This document shows, in pieces, positions 41,846 to 50,746 of a stretch of DNA of 64,000 nucleotides. Each line of letters opens with the position of its first letter. Position 1 is the first letter of the stretch. The notes under the pieces are model-generated. The model did not search any database and was not told where the DNA came from. It saw only the letters and a program-made list of their open reading frames with translations. Position numbers and translations under genes: made by a program. The DNA is from UBA11957 sp963603285 (GTDB lineage Bacteria; Bacillota; Clostridia; Lachnospirales; Lachnospiraceae), in NCBI GenBank assembly GCA_963603285.1, contig CAVCMG010000002.1:1-64000 (forward strand). The letters run 5' to 3'.

Positions 41846-41896
41846 ACTACATTTTACATAAAACACCTTAAATTGCAAGGAAAACTTGCATTTTTC

Positions 41897-43498
41897 CTAC
41901 ATCAAAGGCGCAAATATCTTTAAAATAAAGCCCAGAAGCTTATGCTTTGTACTGATCGACTTCATGTACTCCGGCGTTACCTTCAGACATTTGTCCAGAG
42001 TATCCTGAAAATCCTCCTCGATCCGGGCGATCTCTTCTGCCCGGTATAAAAGCACGGCATTTTCAAAATGCAGAAACAGGCTGCGGTAATCCATATTGAT
42101 CGTACCGACCACCGCAGTCTCATCATCGCTGACAAAGACCTTTGCATGGACAAAGCCTGGCACATATTCATAGATCTCCACGCCCTCGCTGATCAGATAT
42201 TTATAATGCGTTCTTGCCAGCGCAAAGGCATAGATCTTGTCCGGGATATGCGGCAGGATCAGACGCACCTGCACGCCACGGCGCACCGCATCGCACAGCG
42301 CCGTGATCATATCATGCTCTAAAATCAGATATGGCGTCATGATATGCACATATTTCGTTGCCTGCTGCAGGATATGCATATAGACAAACTTGCCGACCGG
42401 CTCACCGTCCAACGGGCTGTCCGCATATGGCACGACAAAGCCCGGCTGTACAAGCTCGGCTTTTCGCGGATAAATGTCGAGATAATCCACATAATTATTC
42501 TCATAGCCATCCAAATCCCACAGCTGCAGGAACATCATCGTAAAGCTCTTGACCGCATCGCCCTTCACCATGATCGCTGTGTCCTTCCAGTGGCCAAAGC
42601 GTTCTTTCATATTGATATACTCATCCGCCAGATTCGTTCCGCCGGTAAACGCTGTCTCGCCGTCGATCACCAGAATTTTCCGGTGATCTCTGTTGTTCTG
42701 GTAGGTTGTCAGCGCCGGCTTAATCGGCGAAAAGACCTTACACTTGATGCCCGCTGCTTCCATTCGTTTCGGATAATCGTGGGACAACGACGCAAACTGC
42801 AGCGTGCCGTCGTACATCAGGCGCACCTCCACGCCCTCGGCTGCCTTATCCTTTAAAATCTCCAACACATGGTCCCAGACCTCACCATGCTCGATGATGA
42901 AAAACTCCATAAAGATAAATTTTCTGGCCTTTTTCATTTCTTCCAGAATCGCCGGATACCAGTCGTCCCCCAGCGGGTAGTAGGTCAGACCATTATTTCT
43001 GTAGGCCGGAAAACCGACGCTTTGCAGATAATGTGTCATACCGGCCATCTGCGGATTCTCTTCCTGGATCTCCTGCTGTATGTCCGGATCCTGCTCGGAA
43101 AAGCCCTTCATACGCTCCGTCTGGGCTATGACCTTTTTATTCAAAATACGTGTACCGGGCTGTATCTGGACAAACAGATACAACAGTCCGCCAAATACCG
43201 GCACCAGAAGGATCATGACGATCCATGGCATCTGGATCTCCGGCGTACCGGGGCGGTTTAAAATTCCCATGACGATAAACAACGCCACCAGCATGTATGC
43301 TGCCATTGCGTATACAACATACCGGTACAAGAACAGACTGGCAAACATCAGTACCAGTATCTGTACCATGATCAGAAGAAGAATGACCGTTGTACGTCCG
43401 AATAACAGCTTGACAGCACCTTTTTTACCCTGTCTGGCTTTATCCTTTACCGTCTCTGTAAATTCCTCGGTAAATTTCTTTTCTGTATTTTCTTCCAC
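41897..43498 (-). CDS. cls: cardiolipin synthase
   Basis: A 533-residue phospholipase-D superfamily enzyme making cardiolipin from two phosphatidylglycerols at the membrane. Helices lie at about residues 28-55 and 58-75 plus a third at about 95-115. The first HKD motif is HRKILVIDGETAFTGGTN near 275 and the second HAKVFVSDDETAVVGTIN near 455. GTG start with an AGAGG ribosome site. It lies 11 bases after ligA in an rluB-like/ligA/cls operon. Confidence 0.94.
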   Translation of the reverse strand: MEENTEKKFTEEFTETVKDKARQGKKGAVKLLFGRTTVILLLIMVQILVLMFASLFLYRYVVYAMAAYMLVALFIVMGILNRPGTPEIQMPWIVMILLVPVFGGLLYLFVQIQPGTRILNKKVIAQTERMKGFSEQDPDIQQEIQEENPQMAGMTHYLQSVGFPAYRNNGLTYYPLGDDWYPAILEEMKKARKFIFMEFFIIEHGEVWDHVLEILKDKAAEGVEVRLMYDGTLQFASLSHDYPKRMEAAGIKCKVFSPIKPALTTYQNNRDHRKILVIDGETAFTGGTNLADEYINMKERFGHWKDTAIMVKGDAVKSFTMMFLQLWDLDGYENNYVDYLDIYPRKAELVQPGFVVPYADSPLDGEPVGKFVYMHILQQATKYVHIMTPYLILEHDMITALCDAVRRGVQVRLILPHIPDKIYAFALARTHYKYLISEGVEIYEYVPGFVHAKVFVSDDETAVVGTINMDYRSLFLHFENAVLLYRAEEIARIEEDFQDTLDKCLKVTPEYMKSISTKHKLLGFILKIFAPLM

Positions 43499-43509
43499 GC
43501 CTTACCTCT

Positions 43510-45477
43510 CTACTCTTCCGTCTTTCCTTCCTTCACCATAGAAAGGAACATCTCTTCAGAAATGATCTCCACGCCCAGCTCCTTTGCCTTCTTATTCTTT
43601 GAGGAATTGGACGTCAGATCGTTGTTGATCAGGTACGATGTCTTCTTTGTTACGCTTCCGGTCACCTTGCCGCCCAGCGTTTCGATCTGTTCTTTGAGTT
43701 CACTGCGGTTCGTAAAATGCTCCAGAGAGCCGGTGATAACAAACACCTTGCCCGCCAGCGGCTGTTCCCCTGCCACCTGCGGCTTTTCCAGCTCCACTTC
43801 CGCCAACAGACGGTCAAATTCCGTCTGGTTCTCCGGCTTTGCAAACCATGCGCAGTATCCGGCAGCGATCACCTCGCCGAGACCTTCGATCTCACTGATC
43901 TCATCCGCCGCCGCATGGCGTACCTTTTCCGGTTCATAGTCAAAATGCTTACAGATCAGCTTCGCATTGGCCAGACCGACATTCGGGATTCCCAGCGCAT
44001 ACAACAGCTTCGGCAAGGTCGTATGACGGGCCTTTTCGATGCTTTCCATCAGACGGTCATAGGATTTCTGGCCAAAACCATCCATCTCTACAATATCGTC
44101 CCGATGTACGGAAAGTGTAAAAAGCTCGGAAAAATCATGTAAAAAGCCACGGCCGATAAATTTTTCCAGCGTAGCCTCAGACATGCCATCAATATTTAAC
44201 GCATCCCGGCTCACAAACAGGGCAAACGACTTGATCGCCTTGGCCGGACAGTCCGGATTCGGGCAGTACAGAGACTCCACATCGTTGGCCTTCTGGATCA
44301 CTGTCTCGTGATCACAGGCCGGACAGTGCTGCGGGATGTTTTTCACACCGCTCCGGGTCTTGTTTTCCGCGATCTGCGGGATGATCATATTCGCCTTGTA
44401 AACCTCGATCGTATCGCCGATGCCAAGCTCCAGCTGCTTCATGATACTGATATTGTGAACGCTTGCGCGGCTGACCGTTGTACCCTCCAGCTCCACCGGA
44501 TCAAATATCGCCACCGGATTGATCAGGCCGGTTCTCGACGGGCTCCATTCGATCTCCAGAAGCGTCGTCTCCCGGATCTCATCTGCCCATTTAAACGCCA
44601 TCGAATTTCGCGGAAATTTCGCCGTGGATCCAAGGGATTCGCCGTAAGCGATATCATCATACAACACCACAAGGCCATCCGACGGAAACGGGTTCGTCTG
44701 AACCCGTGCTGCAAAATCATCCATCGCCGCATCCAGCGTATCGGCTGTCACCAGCGTATATTCCACCGTCTCAAAGCCCTGCTCTTTCAGCCACTCCATC
44801 TGGCGGGCATGGGAATTTTCAAAATCCACACCATCCGCACGTACGAGGGAAAAGGCAAAGAAATGCACATTCCGCTCGGCAGTAATCTTATTGTTCAGCT
44901 GCCGCACGGAACCGCTGCACAGATTTCGCGGATTCTTATACCGGGCATCGACGTCCGGGATCTCGCTGTTGATCCGTTCAAAATCGGCATAGGTAATCAG
45001 CGCCTCACCGCGCAACACTAATTCTCCAGTGTAGGCGATTTTTAATGGCAGATTATTGAACACTCTGGCATTATTGGTAATATCCTCGCCGACAATACCA
45101 TTTCCTCTGGTTACCGCCTGTGCGAGTACACCGTCCCTGTAAGTCAGAACAATCGTCAGACCATCCAGCTTCCACGACAGCATCGAGGGCTGTTCTCCGA
45201 TAAACGCCTTTAACGTTTCTCTCTCCTTCGTCTTGTCCAGAGACAGCATCGGACGCTCATGCTCTACCTTTGTCAGCTCATCCTGTGCCTCGTAGCCGAC
45301 CTCCATAGTCGGACTGCCGGCCAGCACGATCCCGGTCTCCTTTTCGAGTGCCACAAGCTCATCGTAGAGCTTATCGTACTCAAAATTGCTCATGATCTCC
45401 GTATCGTCCTGATAATATGCTTTTGACGCCGCCTTTAAGATACCGGCCAGCTCCTTCATTCTACTCTGTTTGTCCAT
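43510..45477 (-). CDS. ligA: NAD-dependent DNA ligase
   Basis: A 655-residue LigA sealing DNA nicks with NAD+. Domains: Ia (1-70), adenylation with the lysine in SWKLDGLTIV near 100, OB fold (about 315-390), four-cysteine zinc finger (HCPACDHETV ... YCPNPDCPAKA near 395-420), helix-hairpin-helix (430-570) and BRCT (about 580-650). The adenylation motifs deviate from the usual ELK-x-DG and RGDG-x-x-GEDVT: here SWKLDG and RGNGIVGEDIT. This suggests the divergent clostridial LigA type. Its start overlaps the upstream pseudouridine synthase by 17 bases. Confidence 0.93.
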   Translation of the reverse strand: MDKQSRMKELAGILKAASKAYYQDDTEIMSNFEYDKLYDELVALEKETGIVLAGSPTMEVGYEAQDELTKVEHERPMLSLDKTKERETLKAFIGEQPSMLSWKLDGLTIVLTYRDGVLAQAVTRGNGIVGEDITNNARVFNNLPLKIAYTGELVLRGEALITYADFERINSEIPDVDARYKNPRNLCSGSVRQLNNKITAERNVHFFAFSLVRADGVDFENSHARQMEWLKEQGFETVEYTLVTADTLDAAMDDFAARVQTNPFPSDGLVVLYDDIAYGESLGSTAKFPRNSMAFKWADEIRETTLLEIEWSPSRTGLINPVAIFDPVELEGTTVSRASVHNISIMKQLELGIGDTIEVYKANMIIPQIAENKTRSGVKNIPQHCPACDHETVIQKANDVESLYCPNPDCPAKAIKSFALFVSRDALNIDGMSEATLEKFIGRGFLHDFSELFTLSVHRDDIVEMDGFGQKSYDRLMESIEKARHTTLPKLLYALGIPNVGLANAKLICKHFDYEPEKVRHAAADEISEIEGLGEVIAAGYCAWFAKPENQTEFDRLLAEVELEKPQVAGEQPLAGKVFVITGSLEHFTNRSELKEQIETLGGKVTGSVTKKTSYLINNDLTSNSSKNKKAKELGVEIISEEMFLSMVKEGKTEE

Positions 45478-46234
45478 TAAGCTCCTTCTGGGACAGCGAA
45501 GAGGAATCCTCTAAAAGCTTCATCAGCTCATTAAGCTCTTCGCCCGTCACCTCGCGATATTTGCCCACCGGCAGCTTTCCCAGTGTCAGATTCATGATCC
45601 GCACACGTTTTAACTTTTTCACTTCGTAACCAAAATATTCACACATCCGCCGAATCTGACGGTTTAACCCCTGTGTCAGAATGATGCGGAACGTGTATTT
45701 ACCCACATATTCTACCGTACACGGACGGGTAATTGTGTCGAGAATTGGCACACCGATGCTCATTTTTTCAAGAAAATCGGCGTCGATCTCCTTATCCACC
45801 GTGACCACATATTCTTTTTCATGACGGTTGCCCGCCCGCATGATCCGGTTGACCAGATCGCCCTGGTTCGTCAGAAGCAAAAGGCCCTCGCTGTCCTTGT
45901 CAAGCCTGCCGACCGGATAGACGCGCAGCGGATATTTCATAAAGCGTACCACGCTGTCCCTCTCTCTTCGCTCCATCGTACAGACAATGCCCCGGGGCTT
46001 GTTCAGCATCAGAAGCACCTTTCGTTCTTCCTTGCGGATCGGCTTTCCATTCACGCGGATATCGGCTGCAGGTGATACTTTACTGCCCATTTCTATGATC
46101 CTGCCATCCACCGTCACTCTCTTTTGTTCGACCAGACGGTCGGCTTCCCGCCGGGAACATATACCTGCATCACTCAGCAGTTTATTGATTCGGATCAGCT
46201 CTTCTGCCACTGTCTTTCCCCTTTCTCCTGTCAT
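45461..46234 (-). CDS. rRNA pseudouridine synthase (RsuA/RluB/RluF family)
   Basis: A 257-residue enzyme. An N-terminal S4 RNA-binding domain (IRINKLLSDAGICSRREADR) is followed by the catalytic domain with the active aspartate in YPVGRLDKDSEGLLLLTN and LTQGLNRQIRRMCEYFGYEV. RluF-like layout, probably modifying 23S rRNA, although RluB-type cannot be excluded. The start is the ATG at 46234, with AGAGGG 7 bases upstream; the longer open frame runs back through the upstream gene's terminator. Confidence 0.9.
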   Translation of the reverse strand: MTGERGKTVAEELIRINKLLSDAGICSRREADRLVEQKRVTVDGRIIEMGSKVSPAADIRVNGKPIRKEERKVLLMLNKPRGIVCTMERRERDSVVRFMKYPLRVYPVGRLDKDSEGLLLLTNQGDLVNRIMRAGNRHEKEYVVTVDKEIDADFLEKMSIGVPILDTITRPCTVEYVGKYTFRIILTQGLNRQIRRMCEYFGYEVKKLKRVRIMNLTLGKLPVGKYREVTGEELNELMKLLEDSSSLSQKELNGQTE

Positions 46235-46252
46235 CGTATTACCCTCTGTGGT

Positions 46253-46287
46253 AAAAAAGCAGGGGCTGCCAAAAGAACAACCCCCGC
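46253..46287 (-). terminator. terminator of the SH3-protein gene
   Basis: Minus strand GCGGGGGTTG/CAGCCCCTGC stem (with wobbles) followed by six T residues, 12 bases after the stop and directly upstream of the pseudouridine synthase start. Confidence 0.85.
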
Positions 46288-46298
46288 TCGTATCCTGT

Positions 46299-47210
46299 TT
46301 ATTCGAACATATCCCATCTGACATAGGCTGTCTGGCCATTGTAGTCGATCTTGATCCATTCGGCCTCTGAACCTGTCTTTGTCACCTTGGTACCAGCGGC
46401 AAGCTGACCCAGCTTTGTCGATGATGTACTGGCTTCAGCACGTACATTACAGTTCTGTTTGATCGTCAGCTCTGTGCCGTCTGCCTGATTCAGCGCATTG
46501 GATGCATTGGATGTCTGCCCTTTGTTATTGAGATAACTGGACAGGCTGGCATCTGCCGCCAGAGCCGCATCGTATGCCGTCTTTGTCGTCTGCATCAGCT
46601 GTGTCACACCGGCGGAAGCATTCTCCGCTTCGATGTAACTCTTGACTGTCTCTGTCATGGCACCGCCCGCGATGTAATAGGAACCATCCTCGGCTGTGCA
46701 TACGTACAGCTGGCTTAAGCCCGGCAGCTGGGTATCGAAATTCTTGTACTTGTAATTGTAAGCGGCGTATACAACGTATGTACCGGCCTCCGGCCCTGCT
46801 GCTGTATAAACCTTGATATCGGAATAGGACTCGATATCATTCTCACTCTCGATCTTTGCCTGATCGTCTGCGGACAGCTGATCGGTCAGGACACGCACCG
46901 TCTCCACATCCTGCGCGGCGATGGCCTGATAATAGGACTTGATCAGGGTAAGCAGACTCTCATCTGTCGACTCCTGGATCTCACCTGTGGCCGTCTGCGC
47001 ATCACCCGTGGAAGATGTCTGTGTAACATCCGTATTGGATGTATCGGTCTGTGAGGTTTCCGCTTTATTGTCCTTCTTACTGCTCTTGGAGGAGCCGCCG
47101 GATACTGCACGGATCACCGTAACCAGTAAAAAGATCACTACGATTCCTGCCAGTCCCAGAAGAATATACCGGAGATTGTCGGATATCCACTCTCTGATGT
47201 CGTCTAACAT
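46299..47210 (-). CDS. membrane-anchored SH3b-domain protein
   Basis: A 303-residue protein with an N-terminal cytosolic stretch, one helix at about residues 13-33 (RYILLGLAGIVVIFLLVTVI), a low-complexity Ser/Thr/Asp/Gln linker (about 40-85), a central alpha/beta domain (about 88-225) and a C-terminal bacterial SH3 domain (NCNVRAEASTSSTKLGQLAA, ending YVRWDMFE). It is probably exposed outside the membrane and binds cell wall; enzymatic activity not evident. Confidence 0.85.
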   Translation of the reverse strand: MLDDIREWISDNLRYILLGLAGIVVIFLLVTVIRAVSGGSSKSSKKDNKAETSQTDTSNTDVTQTSSTGDAQTATGEIQESTDESLLTLIKSYYQAIAAQDVETVRVLTDQLSADDQAKIESENDIESYSDIKVYTAAGPEAGTYVVYAAYNYKYKNFDTQLPGLSQLYVCTAEDGSYYIAGGAMTETVKSYIEAENASAGVTQLMQTTKTAYDAALAADASLSSYLNNKGQTSNASNALNQADGTELTIKQNCNVRAEASTSSTKLGQLAAGTKVTKTGSEAEWIKIDYNGQTAYVRWDMFE

Positions 47211-47306
47211 GTGCTACCCCCTCTTTTGTCTAAAACCAAACATATTGTCACAATATTGCCGGTAACCCCTGTATTTCCCGGCGTATTTGTCCATATAAAG
47301 AAAAAG

Positions 47307-47379
47307 CGCGTCTGGAGGGATTCGAACCCCCGCCACGCGGTACCGGAAACCGCTGCTCTATCCCCTGAGCTACAGACGC
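47307..47379 (-). tRNA. tRNA-Arg (CCG anticodon)
   Basis: Complete cloverleaf: acceptor GCGTCTG/CAGACGC, D-arm GCTC...GAGC, anticodon stem GCGGT/ACCGC with loop TTCCGGT (anticodon CCG), T-arm with GGTTCGAATCC, discriminator G. CCA is not encoded and a T-run follows. No integrase or attachment-site repeat was seen beside it. Confidence 0.97.
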
Positions 47380-47498
47380 CTGTGCTTTCTGGCTTCTCAC
47401 CCAGCACTTGATATATGATACCACATTTAGACCGGGTTGTCTACGACAATTGAGTAGTAAATTTTATTAAGAATGGTGAAGATTATGCACATATAATT

Positions 47499-49088
47499 TT
47501 ATTTTTTCGGTATAAAGTGCCGGAACATCGTATAGATCACGATCAGCACTGCAAACATATATCCCATCGCACCCAGCGCCGGGATGCCGAGGAGCTTTGG
47601 CTTCATATCGGTCGTACAGATGATGCTTGAGCTGATCAGAAGCGCCATGACCCAGAGACCCATGACGATATTACGGATCAGCCGATGCAGAAGCTTTGAC
47701 AGCTCTGTTGTAGCCTGCAGATCCATCGTCACCTTTGACTGACCGCGTTCCATCTCCTGCAAAAGCTTTGACAGCTGTGCCGGGATCTCCAGTGCACCGT
47801 GTACGGCACGGTAGGCTTCCTTGCCGGAGTTCTTTAACTCCTGTTTCCAGTCAAAATGCTGCCAGATATGGGATTTCATCCGGGCTGCGGCGATCTCCAC
47901 CATGTTGATCTCCGGGCTGATATCGGCCAGCACGCCTTCCATCTGGGTCAGGCCACGGGCCAGCATCGTCAGGCCGTGGGGCATCGAGATCTTGTTGACC
48001 TTCATAACCTCCATCAGCTCCTGCATCAGAACAGCCACATCAATCTGTCCCATCTGCAGACTGCCGTATTTATCAATCAATTTGCGGATATCCCGGTACA
48101 GCTTGGCCGTATCCGGTTCTCCACGAAACTCACCCAGCACCAGTACAGCATCCTGGATCATGCCGATATCATTCATGGCGATCCCCTGGATCGCCTTGCC
48201 CAGCTGCAGCCGGTCTCTCTCGGAAAGCCGCCCCATCATGCCCATGTCGATCCAGACGATCTTACCGCCCCGCACACGTACATTGCCCGGATGGGGATCG
48301 GCATGAAAAAAACCGTCCTCCATGACCTGCCGGATATAGTTATCCACGAGCTTACCGCCAACCTCCTGCAGATCGTACCCGTTATCCACAAGTGCTTTCT
48401 TATCATCCACAGAAAAGCCATCGATATACTCCATCACCAGCACATGCTTCGTCGTGTACTCCCGGTACAGCTTCGGTGTGGTCACAAAGGCTACGTCTTT
48501 ATTGTTGCGGGCAAATTCCTCCATATTGGAGGCTTCTGTCAGGAAATCCATCTCTTCCTGTGCCACCGTCCACATCTCGTCAAGCACCATATCAAAATCC
48601 ACCAGCTCCTTGATGCTGACCGGTGGAAGCAGCTTGACCGCCTTATGCATCATAGCAATATCTCTCGACATCAGCTCATAAATACCGGGACGCTGTACTT
48701 TGACGACCACAGCTTCCCCACTGTGCAGCACGGCGCGGTGTACCTGCGCGATGGATGCCGCTCCCAGCGGCTTTTCCTCCATCGACTGAAAGATTTCCTG
48801 CCACGGACAGCCAAATGCCTGCAGCAGTACCTCTTCCACCTGTGAAAAAGGCATTGGCGCCACATCGGAGCACAGCTTCATCAGCTCATCACAGTATTTT
48901 TTCGGCAGAATATCCGAATGCAGGGACATGATCTGCCCCAGCTTGATATAGGTCGGCCCCAGCTCCTCCAGGATCAGCCGGAGCTTTTCCGGAGTCAGGC
49001 CCTGCATGATCTTATGTTTTTTCAGAACCGCCGTCATTTCCTTCAGGCGGGAGCCGTAGCCTTTTTCGGTCGTCTTTTCACTGTCCAT
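47499..49088 (-). CDS. UbiB/ABC1-family atypical kinase
   Basis: A 529-residue ABC1/ADCK/UbiB family protein. The KxGQ-type motif is LGPTYIKLGQIMSLHSDILP near residue 45, the alanine-rich nucleotide loop LGAASIAQVHRA near 105, VVVKVQRPG holds the lysine, and HADPHPGNVRV plus WIDMGMMGRL form the metal/catalytic sites. Two C-terminal helices (about 465-525) anchor it. In an anaerobe without ubiquinone it more likely acts in isoprenoid-lipid homeostasis. The coiled-coil gene that follows is a frequent partner in Clostridia, as I recall. Confidence 0.9.
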   Translation of the reverse strand: MDSEKTTEKGYGSRLKEMTAVLKKHKIMQGLTPEKLRLILEELGPTYIKLGQIMSLHSDILPKKYCDELMKLCSDVAPMPFSQVEEVLLQAFGCPWQEIFQSMEEKPLGAASIAQVHRAVLHSGEAVVVKVQRPGIYELMSRDIAMMHKAVKLLPPVSIKELVDFDMVLDEMWTVAQEEMDFLTEASNMEEFARNNKDVAFVTTPKLYREYTTKHVLVMEYIDGFSVDDKKALVDNGYDLQEVGGKLVDNYIRQVMEDGFFHADPHPGNVRVRGGKIVWIDMGMMGRLSERDRLQLGKAIQGIAMNDIGMIQDAVLVLGEFRGEPDTAKLYRDIRKLIDKYGSLQMGQIDVAVLMQELMEVMKVNKISMPHGLTMLARGLTQMEGVLADISPEINMVEIAAARMKSHIWQHFDWKQELKNSGKEAYRAVHGALEIPAQLSKLLQEMERGQSKVTMDLQATTELSKLLHRLIRNIVMGLWVMALLISSSIICTTDMKPKLLGIPALGAMGYMFAVLIVIYTMFRHFIPKK

Positions 49089-49170
49089 CCTGCGTGGCTG
49101 CCTTTCCTTTTACCCATCTGCACCGGTTGTATCAAACCAGCCAGATGTATATTTTACGCCATTTACTGTT

Positions 49171-49557
49171 TTACTCTGCTGTTTCTTCAGCCGGAACCTC
49201 TTCTGCTTCTTTTTCCTCTGCTGTTTCCGTCTCTTTGTCCGCTTTCTCTGCGGCTTTCGCTTCCTCTGCGGCAGCCAGCTTTTCTTTCAGCTCTGCGATC
49301 TGCTCCGGCGTCATTTTATCCAGCATGGCGGCCAGTGCTTCCTGTGTCGGCACTTCTTCTGTACCGCCTACGGTCTTTTTCACAGTTTCCTTGATGTTGT
49401 GTTTTAATTCCTGATTGAGCACCTTGCCCTGTTCTACCGTCTGCTGGCCACGCTTTGCCATCTCGTCGATGATCTCTTTTGACTTTTCAGCCGTCACAGC
49501 GACCGTTCCGATACCTGCCAGTACAACTTTCTTTAATCCGTCTGTTAATTTTTCCAT
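49171..49557 (-). CDS. phasin-like coiled-coil protein
   Basis: A 128-residue protein beginning MEKLTDGLKKVVLAGIGTVA, then a long amphipathic helix (about 25-70) and a Glu/Ala/Lys-rich low-complexity acidic tail (about 95-128). ATG at 49557 chosen because AAGGAG lies 8 bases upstream. It resembles proteins annotated as phasin-like or as partners of UbiB-family kinases; no enzymatic motif. It lies between the kinase and the diacylglycerol-kinase-type gene, all co-oriented. Confidence 0.75.
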   Translation of the reverse strand: MEKLTDGLKKVVLAGIGTVAVTAEKSKEIIDEMAKRGQQTVEQGKVLNQELKHNIKETVKKTVGGTEEVPTQEALAAMLDKMTPEQIAELKEKLAAAEEAKAAEKADKETETAEEKEAEEVPAEETAE

Positions 49558-49597
49558 GGTATGTACTCCTTTCACTCACCAGTAAGCTCTGCCTGCA

Positions 49598-49984
49598 TCA
49601 GCTAAGCAGCGTTTCGAGAAACAAAAGCCCCTTCGGCACAAAGATGATCAGTCCGGCGATCGCTGCCATGATCGCTGCGATCAGCACAGCACCGGCGGCC
49701 GTATCCTTGGCGATCTTTGCCAGTGGATGGTACTCTTCGGTCACCATATCCACCACAGCTTCCACGGCCGTATTCACCAGCTCCAGCGCCATCACCAGAC
49801 CAAAAAGTGCCAGACAGATACACCACTCCGTTGCCGATAATCCCAACACCAGTCCGGCGATCACGACAAGAAGCGTCACCGTCACATGGATCTTCATATT
49901 GCGTTCCTTGCGGATACAGGTAAAGATCCCCTCAAATGCATAGCCGAAGCTTTTGGTGATCGGTGGTTTTTTCTGTTCTGCCAT
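49598..49984 (-). CDS. undecaprenol/diacylglycerol kinase (DgkA family)
   Basis: A 128-residue membrane enzyme with three helices: KIHVTVTLLVVIAGLVLGL near 30, an amphipathic CICLALFGLVMALELVNTAV segment near 55 containing the catalytic ELVNTAVEAVVD motif, and AVLIAAIMAAIAGLIIF near 93. Gram-positive members phosphorylate undecaprenol, recycling the carrier used for wall and capsule synthesis, so this probably supports the polysaccharide genes too. Confidence 0.92.
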   Translation of the reverse strand: MAEQKKPPITKSFGYAFEGIFTCIRKERNMKIHVTVTLLVVIAGLVLGLSATEWCICLALFGLVMALELVNTAVEAVVDMVTEEYHPLAKIAKDTAAGAVLIAAIMAAIAGLIIFVPKGLLFLETLLS

Positions 49985-50079
49985 AGCTTTTGTCCTCTTT
50001 TTTCACTGGTTTTTATAGCTGTATTGTACCACTTTACAGGCTGTCTTCATAGCAACAAACACAGCAAAATGTCTGGATT

Positions 50080-50586
50080 TTATTTTTCAGATTCTCTGTC
50101 AAATTCGTAACGCATCTCATACCAGCTGGCTCCGCCATGCTCGGAGTCGGACAGGCCGATCAGGCGATAACCGATCTCGGTGTAAAAGGGGATCTTGGCC
50201 TCCTTGCAGGTCAGGATCACGACCTTTTTGCCCCGTTCTCTGGCGCTCTCGATCATATGACGCATCAGCGCCGCGCCGATGCCCTGTCTTCTGTATTCTG
50301 CGCGTACATTCAGACCGAAGATCTGCTGGCAGATCCCGTCCGGCTTATGATTTTTCAGATCATGGTACGCGCTGTCCGGCAGTGCGATTTCATCAGAGCA
50401 TGCGCCATTGACAAAGCCGATCAGCTTACCGTCCTTTTCCGCCACAAAAAAGCTCTCCGGAAACGCTGCCATACGCTCCTTTAACGTCTCTGGCGTGGCT
50501 GCCTCGGCTGGTGGAAAGCCCAGCTGCTCGATCTCTACAACCTCCTCATAGTCCTCCGGTCTTACATTGCGAATGATATATTCCAT
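50080..50586 (-). CDS. GNAT N-acetyltransferase
   Basis: A 168-residue acetyl-CoA-dependent transferase. The acetyl-CoA motif VRAEYRRQGIGAALMRHMI is near residue 100, and KKVVILTCKEAKIPFYTEIG near 130 is the late motif. The start at the ATG 50586 has AAGGAG 7 bases upstream; an upstream extension has no such site. Acceptor unknown (small amine or protein N-terminus). Confidence 0.88.
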   Translation of the reverse strand: MEYIIRNVRPEDYEEVVEIEQLGFPPAEAATPETLKERMAAFPESFFVAEKDGKLIGFVNGACSDEIALPDSAYHDLKNHKPDGICQQIFGLNVRAEYRRQGIGAALMRHMIESARERGKKVVILTCKEAKIPFYTEIGYRLIGLSDSEHGGASWYEMRYEFDRESEK

Positions 50587-50652
50587 ACGTGTTCTCCTTT
50601 TCCTTATCTGTGAAAAGCTGCTGTCTGCAACTTCTTTTGCGCACATAGCATA

Positions 50653-50680
50653 AGGGGCAGACACTGCTGCCCCTTTTTTC
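50653..50680. terminator. hairpin with U-run
   Basis: AGGGGCAG/CTGCCCCT stem with a 5-base loop and T6 on the plus strand, A6 on the minus. It lies after the DUF5688 gene (minus strand), where the run following the stem is weak (TTATGC), so function is uncertain. Confidence 0.4.
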
Positions 50681-50746
50681 GCTACCTGTCCATTGCTATT
50701 TTACTGGATTTTATGCGCAGTGTAAAGATACCGTTACATACGCGCT

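Noticed and set aside
46235..46339. Longer N-terminus for the pseudouridine synthase
   Set aside because: The extension overlaps the upstream gene's terminator and adds residues unlike the S4-domain start.
47307..47379. tRNA-Arg as an integration site for a mobile element
   Set aside because: No integrase, no repeated tRNA 3' end and only housekeeping genes on both sides.
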